Below are positions 38,002-44,560 of a DNA stretch of 64,000 nt, piece after piece. The position numbers were made by a program, and so were the translations under genes. Numbering within the stretch: position 1 is the stretch's first letter; each line of letters starts with the position of its first letter. A model generated the notes under the pieces. That model made no database searches. It was not told the origin of the DNA and saw nothing but the letters and a program-made list of their open reading frames with translations. Origin of the DNA: JAKLKS01 sp964370855 (GTDB taxonomy: Bacteria > Planctomycetota > JAJSAM01 > JAKLKS01). The stretch is from positions 62,001 to 126,000 of the forward strand of contig CAYJMF010000003.1 of the NCBI GenBank assembly GCA_964370855.1, given 5' to 3'.

Positions 38002-38306
38002 GCTGTCGTCTTACTGCCTGCACTGCATCGACTTGCAGCTAGGCAGGGGGTCCGGCAGCTACCTCCGGATACCCCTTGTAGATCCCCTTGATGATCTAGA
38101 GCACCTTGGTGCCCTATCAGGGGTGACGGGGAGGCCCTGGGAGGGCTCGGAGCGAGGGTGCCGTAGGCTCATAGGCCAACAGCATACATCGTAGTGGGCC
38201 GACGGGGGTCATCTGAGCGGTGGAGGCCTATCCTCCGTTGGGTCAGGCGAGGTGTCCACCTCGACCTCGGCTCACTGTCCGGGATCTCTGCTCTAGAATA
38301 GCCGCC
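38002..38306. other. Intergenic stretch between tRNA-Ser and a hypothetical gene
   Basis: This 305-base stretch shows no gene. A TAGAAT hexamer at 38294-38299 lies just before the next ATG and could be a -10 element of a nearly leaderless transcript. No repeat of the tRNA 3' end is seen here. Confidence 0.4.
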
Positions 38307-38945
38307 ATGTTCAGCCAGGACGCACCGCTCCCACTACCTGTGCTCGGGTTCTCGGCCTCGGGAGTTTGGGGCGACTTCTTCGAGCTGGACATCGATCTCG
38401 GGGCCCCCGCTGTGGAGACCTTGCAACGGGCCGCCCTCGCACTTTGGGATCACCCTGACCTTGAGGGGTGCTGGACGGAGAACAAGATTGAACCCGTGCG
38501 AGCTTCCGCCGTACGGCCCGAGGCCTGGACTCGGTATATAGGGCAAGAAGGTGGGGTCTGCTACGGACTCGCACGTGTTCCGGGGATTGGGGTCACCCCG
38601 TGCCTGGTCAGCCTCTGCATCGGTTCCGACTACATGACGATGCAGCTCTGCCTGTCCATGAAGGCAATCGGGAGTGTCGTTCGAGTCGGTGCCTATCCCT
38701 TTGATGACGGAACTCCCACGGACTGGATCATCCCCACCTCGGCGTGGCTCGCTGGTGTGGCTAGTGTCGTCCATCAGGCCTCACCGCTGGTGGTCGGGGT
38801 CATTGGCTGGGAGGGGGACTCCGGCGAGGCAAAGCGGTTCCGCACCGAGGGCGTCCCGCAGGAGCGCTGGGTCGGGTACGTCGTCCCGAGTGGGAAGGAA
38901 GTCGAGTACTACCCACCCAACATCTTGACACCGCCCATGACTTAG
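38307..38945 (+). CDS. Hypothetical protein, 212 aa
   Basis: A 212-aa soluble protein of mixed alpha/beta type, with GVWGDFFELDIDLGAPAVET and WVGYVVPSGKEVEYYPPNIL. No motif, signal peptide or membrane helix stands out. The ATG at 38307 has no Shine-Dalgarno; a frame extension to 38220 is basic and unnatural. It converges with the integrase gene, and the two stop codons overlap by four bases. No family is recognised. Confidence 0.65.
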   Translation: MFSQDAPLPLPVLGFSASGVWGDFFELDIDLGAPAVETLQRAALALWDHPDLEGCWTENKIEPVRASAVRPEAWTRYIGQEGGVCYGLARVPGIGVTPCLVSLCIGSDYMTMQLCLSMKAIGSVVRVGAYPFDDGTPTDWIIPTSAWLAGVASVVHQASPLVVGVIGWEGDSGEAKRFRTEGVPQERWVGYVVPSGKEVEYYPPNILTPPMT

Positions 38946-39757
38946 CCCGTGGCGCTGAAGCCCTCGCTACTCTCCTCCACGTGCCCCTCACCACGGAGGA
39001 ACTTCTCCATCCGCTCCCTCGCCTGGCGCTCGAAGCCCGAGGGTGAGTGCCGGGCGTAGCGGAGCACCATGACTAGGCTCTTGTGGCCGAGCAGCTGGCG
39101 CAGCTCGCCGAGGGGAACTCCTGCACGGATGGCCGTCACGGCGAACACGTGTCGGAGGTCGTGCCAGCGGAGCGTCGGGAAGCCCGCCTTGACCCTTCCC
39201 TCCTTCCACGCCAGGCGAACCGAGCCCGGGAAGTCCGGCTCTCCCGTCCTCTTCGTGTCGTAGCTGAGGGTCTCGAAGACGAGGTCGGGGACCGTCGTGG
39301 GATGGTCCCCTCGGAGACCTCGCTGGGAGAGCAGGGCTTCCCTCCCACGAGCACCGAAGGGAACGGTCCTCGGGGTCTTGTACTTCGAGATGCGGACGGT
39401 GAGCATCCCCTCCTCGAAGTTGATGTCCTGCCAGTCAAGGCGAAGCAGCTCACCGAGGCGGAGCCCTGTGTCCATCGTGAGCAGAGCAGCGTTTCTCAGG
39501 GCACCGACGAGACAGGAGGCCAGCTTCTGCTGGTCCTCCACCGTCAGGAAAGGGACATCCTTCAGTTCCTCGTGCGCCCGAGGGATCCCCTGGCAGGGGT
39601 TGACCCGCATGTAGTTGAGCCTGACCGCTCGCCGGAACATCCCGGACAGGAGCGACTGCATCCGGTTCCTCGTGGCTCCCATGAGGGCGACTCGTCTGTT
39701 GAGGGAAGCGGAAACGGCCCGAGCATGATCTACAGCTCGACCAGTTCCAGCCTTCAC
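38942..39757 (-). CDS. Tyrosine recombinase/integrase, N-terminally truncated
   Basis: The catalytic domain is complete: first arginine in TGLRLGELLRLDW, LRWHDLRHVFA (H-x-x-R), LLGHKS and the nucleophile in YARHS. It cuts and rejoins DNA through a phosphotyrosine. The N-terminal arm-binding domain is largely missing: clear integrase sequence begins about NRMQSLLSGMFRRAVRLNYM, while further upstream the frame runs antisense through a fragment of another gene (39724-39802). The listed start (39757) is only the longest frame, so the protein may be non-functional. It lies about 1 kb from tRNA-Ser, a common target for such enzymes. Confidence 0.75.
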   Translation of the reverse strand: MKAGTGRAVDHARAVSASLNRRVALMGATRNRMQSLLSGMFRRAVRLNYMRVNPCQGIPRAHEELKDVPFLTVEDQQKLASCLVGALRNAALLTMDTGLRLGELLRLDWQDINFEEGMLTVRISKYKTPRTVPFGARGREALLSQRGLRGDHPTTVPDLVFETLSYDTKRTGEPDFPGSVRLAWKEGRVKAGFPTLRWHDLRHVFAVTAIRAGVPLGELRQLLGHKSLVMVLRYARHSPSGFERQARERMEKFLRGEGHVEESSEGFSATG

Positions 39758-39802
39758 ATCACCGACAAGAACGGCAAGACCCTATTCAAGGTGCCGGAGT
39801 AG
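39724..39802 (+). pseudogene. 3' tail fragment of a KDGKTLFKVPE-type gene
   Basis: The last 25 codons before the stop at 39802 read SSLHITDKNGKTLFKVPE, the same ending as the genes at 40690 and 41816. Upstream the frame is antisense to the integrase and not coding-like. It is a detached 3' end. Confidence 0.6.
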
Positions 39803-39811
39803 GGGGCAATC

Positions 39812-40141
39812 GTGGCCAGTGGTGCAAGTGCGAGGCGAGGCCTCAAGTCTTGGCCATGGCCAGCCCACGTGCTTCTTGGCGTTCTGCTCGGCGCACTGAT
39901 TGGGATCGTCATTGGCACGAGGATCGAGCAATTCCAGTCTGATCCCGGGACTGCCTCAAAGCAAACGACCATCCGCATCGAACTGGGGCTCTCGCTACTC
40001 CCCGCAGTCTTCTGTTCGTTCGCTGGCGGGGTGTGTGCACTGGGGCTTGTGTGGGAGAGAGGAGGAGCATGGAGGTGGGTGGTGGTCGGTTTAGGAGTGG
40101 CTATTAGGGAACTAGGCCCATTGCCTCCGCAACCCTGTTGA
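39812..40141 (+). CDS. Small membrane protein
   Basis: A 109-aa protein with three hydrophobic helices: AHVLLGVLLGALIGIVIGTR, LGLSLLPAVFCSFAGGVCAL and WRWVVVGLGVAI. The GTG start follows GGGGGCAATC a few bases after the preceding gene fragment. The 3' end overlaps the convergent TerB-like gene by 38 bases, so its last dozen residues may not be natural. No family is recognised. Confidence 0.55.
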   Translation: MASGASARRGLKSWPWPAHVLLGVLLGALIGIVIGTRIEQFQSDPGTASKQTTIRIELGLSLLPAVFCSFAGGVCALGLVWERGGAWRWVVVGLGVAIRELGPLPPQPC

Positions 40142-40679
40142 GGTAGACCCTCTCCGCTGGTCCGACTTCCCCATCGGCGGCAGCAACGCCTTGGGCTCGC
40201 TGGAGCAGGAGTTCTCGAAGCGCGAGCGGGAGACTGGCCAATGCAATTGGAACAGCGGACTCTCTGTCAGCAAGAGCTCTACTCACTGCCCTCCCCAACT
40301 CCGCCTCCTCAAGCTCTTTGCCGGTCAGGCACTGATAGGAGCGACCCACTTCCTCTCGGACTACCTCCGTATCGGTGTCACCTTCGACTAGCATTCCCGA
40401 CAGCACCGCCAGGATCACACCTTCTCTGGACGGGCCAACTGTGATGCCAGCAGACCGGACTCCACGAGGGTCGGGCTGGAAGCGGGTGTCGCAAACCGTG
40501 CATTCATCGTAGGCCTCAGCAGTGTCCCTGAGCCTGACCAGGGGGAAGGCCCCGACCGTCAGGAACCAAGAGACCCTCATTCTGCGACAGGGACGCTCCT
40601 TCGCGCACCCCGGGCACAGGTACTGCCTGCTGTCTGCCTTCCAAGGGTACTTGTGGACCCACAGGATTGGGGAAAACAC
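40104..40679 (-). CDS. Zinc-ribbon protein with TerB-like C-terminal domain
   Basis: A 191-aa protein. The N-terminal part has LCPGCAKERPC and YDECTVCDTRF, a two-pair zinc ribbon interrupted by a hydrophobic strand. The last 50 residues (ELLLQRAQGVAAADGEVGPA and ERVYLNRVAEAMGL) match the TerB-like pattern with the conserved ADGEV turn and acidic residues that bind metal in tellurite-resistance TerB proteins. The GTG at 40679 lies 10 bases after the stop of the preceding gene and was preferred over ATG 40763, which overlaps that gene. The same combination is known in small bacterial proteins of unclear role. Confidence 0.65.
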   Translation of the reverse strand: MFSPILWVHKYPWKADSRQYLCPGCAKERPCRRMRVSWFLTVGAFPLVRLRDTAEAYDECTVCDTRFQPDPRGVRSAGITVGPSREGVILAVLSGMLVEGDTDTEVVREEVGRSYQCLTGKELEEAELGRAVSRALADRESAVPIALASLPLALRELLLQRAQGVAAADGEVGPAERVYLNRVAEAMGLVP

Positions 40680-40689
40680 TGGGTACTCT

Positions 40690-41241
40690 CTACTCCGGCA
40701 CCTTGAAGAGGGTCTTGCCGTCCTTGGATTGGATTCGAAGACCGCCCTGTCCATCGTAATCAACTCCTAGCTCAGTTGTAGCTCCGTTGGTTCCTCCGCT
40801 AAGCAACAGGCCAGCCTTCCCCTCGTTAACGGAGAGATTGACCTGACCAGGTGGGGCGTTACCCTCGCGAAGGGCCTGAAGGGTGACCATGCAAGGGCTC
40901 AGCGTTAGTATTCCTTCCGTTCCCGCCAAACGGATTTCTGAATTGCCGTCACGGAAGTGCTGAATCGCGAGCAGGGGCACTCCATCTCTGTCCCTTGAAA
41001 ACAGACCCAACCCAACTCCATAGTCCCCGAAGACCATCAACTGTTTCCCATCCTCCCCAACTACCTCGAATCCCTTGGTTGCCTTGATCACCTCAGGCAC
41101 CTTCTCCTCTTGAGCCATGGCCATGCCACCCAGGGCTAAACCGAGGAGGAGGAATCCAGCTCCCCACCTCTTCAGGCGGCGGTTTTGCTTCTCCAGGGCA
41201 TCTAGACGGGAGAGTACGGCGTCCATCGTGGGGTCGGTCAT
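40690..41241 (-). CDS. Membrane-anchored beta-repeat protein ending KDGKTLFKVPE
   Basis: A 183-aa protein. Residues 6-24 form a coiled coil (MDAVLSRLDALEKQNRRLKR), 26-43 a membrane helix (WGAGFLLLGLALGGMAMA). Then come short beta repeats of the form F-x-V-x-x-x-DGK: GFEVVGEDGKQLMVFGDYGV and GLRIQSKDGKTLFKVPE. Such proteins are common in planctomycete-like genomes, with unknown function. The ATG has GGAGG at 6 bases. The 33-base 3' end is shared with two other places in the window. Confidence 0.7.
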   Translation of the reverse strand: MTDPTMDAVLSRLDALEKQNRRLKRWGAGFLLLGLALGGMAMAQEEKVPEVIKATKGFEVVGEDGKQLMVFGDYGVGLGLFSRDRDGVPLLAIQHFRDGNSEIRLAGTEGILTLSPCMVTLQALREGNAPPGQVNLSVNEGKAGLLLSGGTNGATTELGVDYDGQGGLRIQSKDGKTLFKVPE

Positions 41242-41316
41242 GGTGGCCTCCTAGCTGGATCCTAGCCCCGGGGAGGAGGGGTGTCGAGGGGCCACAAGGA
41301 CCTGACACTCCCCTTC

Positions 41317-41772
41317 CTAACAGGCCTTGTGCTCAACGACCTCGGTCTCGGACTCTAAGGCGAACTTCACGACACCCCAGCTTGCGGGGTGCACCGCTGC
41401 GCACTCACCTGTCTCGACATTCTCCACCACGGAGCAAGGAGTCAACCGAGCGACATCGAAGCCCCCGTAGTACCGAACATGAAGGCGGTACCGCCCTGGA
41501 CTCCCCCTCAGGAGTTCCAGGGCTCCCCGGGGCGGGAGGAGGCTGCCAAAGGAACCTGCCCACTTCCGACGGATGCTGCGGTTCCGCAGGACATGGACCA
41601 TGTCGCGAATGAGAAACGCGACTCCAGGAAGGGCGGCGAGGATTGCCAAGAACGGCAACGAGAACCCGAGGAGCACCCCAGAGGCGACCAAGCTGAGCAG
41701 CATGATTGGCCCTGCCTCCAGCGTCCCCGACCGATACAGGTCAGGGAAGTCGATAGGGGGCGTCGGGTTCAT
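41317..41772 (-). CDS. Hypothetical two-span membrane protein
   Basis: A 151-aa protein with two adjacent membrane helices (GPIMLLSLVASGVLLGFSLP and FLAILAALPGVAFLIRDM) followed by a basic loop and a soluble C-terminal beta domain (YRLHVRYYGGFDVARLTPCS). The ATG at 41772 avoids overlap with the upstream frameshifted gene; no good ribosome site is visible. No family is recognised. Confidence 0.6.
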   Translation of the reverse strand: MNPTPPIDFPDLYRSGTLEAGPIMLLSLVASGVLLGFSLPFLAILAALPGVAFLIRDMVHVLRNRSIRRKWAGSFGSLLPPRGALELLRGSPGRYRLHVRYYGGFDVARLTPCSVVENVETGECAAVHPASWGVVKFALESETEVVEHKAC

Positions 41773-41815
41773 TTTCGTTGCACCAAGTGGGGCGCATCCT
41801 GCCACCCTGCCATCC

Positions 41816-42423
41816 CTACTCCGGCACCTTGAAGAGGGTTTTGCCGTCATCACCAAGACTCTCCCCAGGGAAACCCATCGGGAATGACCGGAGCCCCCAC
41901 TCCCTCAGGTTCCTTGGCGTCTGAACCGCCCACAGGTCCCCGACCATCCATCCGAGCCCCCGCAGAACCCACGGAACACATCCACCCGTTTTCCGCCCGA
42001 CCTCGGTGGCCGCCAACCTACCAGTTGGCACATCCTCCCCAGGCCCCACTCTTCTGGCAAAGCCATCCAAGATGGCCTTGGCGAATGCTGCCTGTTCCGT
42101 GACCTCAAGACGGCGCCCATCGCCACACAGCCCTGACACGATTGTGGACTGCGGGACGAGAACCTCGACCGCTGACTCCCGACTCCCCAAGCATCGCATT
42201 CGCAATTCACCGGATGCGTACCAGCCGCCACGAGGGATCTCCACGCCGACCACTGCCTCCCATTCCAACAGGCCAGGGTGCCCGTTGCAGGGAAGCACCA
42301 CACGGTCTCCGGGAGCCTCCAGGTCGAAAGAGGCTCCCCCGCCTCCCGCTTCGACGCCCTTGCAGCTCTGGCCTTCGCCAGTGCCGCCAACTGCTTCGGA
42401 GTGGCCTTCTTCCTCGGCCGCAC
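41816..42423 (-). pseudogene. Frameshifted gene ending DDGKTLFKVPE
   Basis: From ATG 42423 one frame reads RPRKKATPKQLAALAKARAA and RASKREAGE, a basic start. The adjacent frame then continues as GGASFDLEAPGDRVVLPCNG and runs to the stop at 41816 with the shared tail. The switch coincides with a run of five G (about 42340). Without it the gene would encode about 202 aa. The basic KQLAALAKARAARASK start resembles small DNA-binding proteins of plasmids. A homopolymer error is as likely as true decay. Confidence 0.5.
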
Positions 42424-42453
42424 TTCACAGACTGCCAGTCGCCCCGGTTGACC

Positions 42454-43998
42454 CTACCTCCCCCCCCACGATCGAAGGGCCTTGCGCCACTCCTTAAGCC
42501 TGGCACGGAGAGCCTGCGTCTCCTTCGGGTACTGGGCCTCCGCAGCGGTCATGTCCCCGTCGGCGTGGTGCCCGAGCGGGTGCGTGGCCTTTCGGAGTTC
42601 GTCCTCGCTCACCACGGGGCGGGGCTCCCATCCGTTCACCACCCGGCAGAGGACCTCCAACGAGCCCCAATCCAATTCCTCGAACCGAGGATGACTGATG
42701 ATGGCCTTGGCGAGAGTACGGGCCCCCTCGCGCGGCATGGAGTCCAGGGCACGGACGAAGTGGTCCCGGGAGTGTGAAAGAGGGCCCACGACTTGCCGGG
42801 GATCGTGGAACCACGCAGCTGCGGTTGCCGGGTCGGAGGAACTGCAGTGTCGCCACCATGCAAGTGCCAGGGCGGCTCTTCCCTCGTGGTCCCAATCCGG
42901 AATGGCTGCCCACGACTCCGTCCAGAGGGGTGACAGGACTTCGGTCGCGCGACTGGGGTCCAGATCCGCTGCTGCAATCCGCCACCAAGGCGTCTGTGTG
43001 GGATCTGCGATCCTGTGCGTCTGGTAGTCGTTCTCCCAGGCCTCGCAGGCCAGCAGAGCCGGGATGTCCTCCCTCCGGAGCAGCGTTCGCGCATTGCTGA
43101 GGATCAACATCTGCATCCGCTTGTATGGGTAGTTGTTGATCGGGCGCGCCTGGAGATCCGGGTCGTCCGTGGGGATCCTCCTCTGCAGGAGCTTCACGAG
43201 GACCTCCGCCCCGGCCTCACGCAGGAGCCCCACGATCTCCACCTCCGAGGCGAGAGCCTCGCAACCGCCATCCGATGTCCGCAGCCATGCGAGTACGAAT
43301 GCGCGATCCGGCATCGGGACCCGGTCGATGCGGGCACGGAGGGCCTTGAGCTTCTCGATGCGATCCGGTGGCACTGGACTGCTGCCCTGGACCGCCCGGT
43401 CCAGCCACGCCTGGAACCAGCTTCCGCACCACTCCCGGTCCTTCCGGGCATCGAAGTAGTCCTTCACCACCTGTCGGAAGGGCCGCCCCGAGGTGGCGTA
43501 TGCTCCCGAGTGCTCCATGTACCTTCCCAGAAGGAGCCGGGTCACCCTGCCTACCGTCTGCTTCTCGAATGATGGTGGCGGCGGCGGTTCTCTTGAGAAC
43601 GGAAGCGAGATCATCGCGACGCAGGGAAAGGTCTCTGCTTCGTCATCCACGAGGGGGGCAAGGGGAGCGAGGAGTGTCGGGTCCTCCATCGCGTAGAGGG
43701 CGGATGCGGCAAGGGTCCGGACCTTGGGGTCTTCATGTCCAAGCAGCCCGATGAGTTCCGCCGGCTTGTACCTCTTCTCCCGGAGGATCCCGACCAGTCG
43801 ATCCTGCTCCGCGTCGAGGTTCGGCCAGAAGCTCCCGAACCTGCGCCCTGTCCTGTCGAACGCGACCCTCTCGGAATCGAGTGCATGCAGGTCCTTCGCG
43901 ATGGACTCGAGGTCTGACTTGGCATCTCCGCCCCGGGCAGTCCCCAGGGAAGCGAGTAGCACGGCCGTCGCAACGCCGATTTGAAGGACAGTGCGCAT
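42454..43998 (-). CDS. Secreted HEAT-repeat-like protein
   Basis: A 514-aa protein with a signal peptide (MRTVLQIGVATAVLLASLGT). Helical repeats follow: ELIGLLGHEDPKVRTLAASA, YAMEDPTLLAPLAPLVDD and REAGAEVLVKLLQRRI, in the style of HEAT/armadillo repeats. No catalytic motif is seen. Similar exported solenoid proteins of unknown role are frequent in planctomycete-like genomes. It reads leftward and stands alone. It has the same general plan as the 901-aa protein at 44561 but no close sequence match. Confidence 0.7.
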   Translation of the reverse strand: MRTVLQIGVATAVLLASLGTARGGDAKSDLESIAKDLHALDSERVAFDRTGRRFGSFWPNLDAEQDRLVGILREKRYKPAELIGLLGHEDPKVRTLAASALYAMEDPTLLAPLAPLVDDEAETFPCVAMISLPFSREPPPPPSFEKQTVGRVTRLLLGRYMEHSGAYATSGRPFRQVVKDYFDARKDREWCGSWFQAWLDRAVQGSSPVPPDRIEKLKALRARIDRVPMPDRAFVLAWLRTSDGGCEALASEVEIVGLLREAGAEVLVKLLQRRIPTDDPDLQARPINNYPYKRMQMLILSNARTLLRREDIPALLACEAWENDYQTHRIADPTQTPWWRIAAADLDPSRATEVLSPLWTESWAAIPDWDHEGRAALALAWWRHCSSSDPATAAAWFHDPRQVVGPLSHSRDHFVRALDSMPREGARTLAKAIISHPRFEELDWGSLEVLCRVVNGWEPRPVVSEDELRKATHPLGHHADGDMTAAEAQYPKETQALRARLKEWRKALRSWGGR

Positions 43999-44031
43999 GG
44001 GCCACCTACCTCGTCGCCATGCGCTCGAGGG

Positions 44032-44241
44032 TCACCGTGACGTCGCGAAGGCGACGGTCACGGGCCGGGAGGAGGCTTCGCCGTGCTCCATGCGGTCCGC
44101 GATGATCCGGAGGGCAAGGGCCTGGACGGCGGACAGGGCATCGGCGCGGCTGCGGCCGTAGGCCAGGGCCCCGGGCAGGGCACGAACCTCGGCGATCCAG
44201 CGGCCGTCCTCTTCACGGTCGAACGCTACCTGGAACTTCAT
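44032..44241 (-). CDS. Solitary HicB-like antitoxin-type protein
   Basis: A 69-aa protein with the HicB fold pattern: MKFQVAFDREEDGRWIAEVR, then ALPGALAYGRSRADALSAVQ and a final helix LALRIIADRMEHGE. HicB proteins neutralise HicA RNase toxins and often act as repressors. No hicA (dsRBD-like, about 60 aa) is found on either side, so this is an orphan or regulates something else. It lies in the left copy of a roughly 270-base direct repeat. The C-terminal DNA-binding domain of long HicB forms is absent. Confidence 0.75.
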   Translation of the reverse strand: MKFQVAFDREEDGRWIAEVRALPGALAYGRSRADALSAVQALALRIIADRMEHGEASSRPVTVAFATSR

Positions 44242-44308
44242 GACGACAAGGTAGCACGGGCCCCACGAAGCTGCACGACGACCTGAAGTTGGCCCGTACC
44301 CGGCCTCC
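44036..44308. repeat. Direct repeat, left copy (about 270 bp, contains hicB-like gene)
   Basis: The sequence from CGTGACGTCGCGAAGGCGAC onward is repeated in the same orientation at 47357-47628 with about 80-85 percent identity by eye. It covers the hicB-like gene and about 65 bases upstream of it. Confidence 0.8.
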
Positions 44309-44560
44309 CTGCGGCCGGGCACTCCTCCCGTGGGAAACGGCGCCGGTCCACCTGCGAGAGAGCTCTCAGGCCACCAGCGACAGAGCAGTCTTATCGACGC
44401 CACCCTCCCCGACTCCCGGGAGGATCCTCTCCGTCCGGTTCCTCGGCTCCTCCAGGTCAGCGGATGCCCGTCGCGTTGAGGACAAGACCGGGAACCGCCC
44501 GGACTCCCGGCCGGGATCCCCGATGACGCAACCCCTGTATAGTGCGTACGGGAGGTTCCC
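44309..44560. other. Intergenic stretch upstream of the 901-aa gene
   Basis: No gene is seen. A small palindrome, CCCGGCC/GGCCGGG (44299-44320), could be the end of a leftward or rightward transcript. A TATAGT hexamer at 44538-44543 and GGGAGG at 44550-44555 lie before the GTG start of the next gene. No convincing -35 is present. Confidence 0.4.

Noticed and set aside
37912..38306. Attachment-site repeat of the tRNA-Ser 3' end
   Set aside because: No second copy of the GGGTTCAAATCCC-type segment was found in the window by eye, and the integrase is on the 5' side.
44242..44560. hicA toxin partner for the HicB-like gene
   Set aside because: No frame with the short basic HicA pattern exists on either strand up- or downstream.
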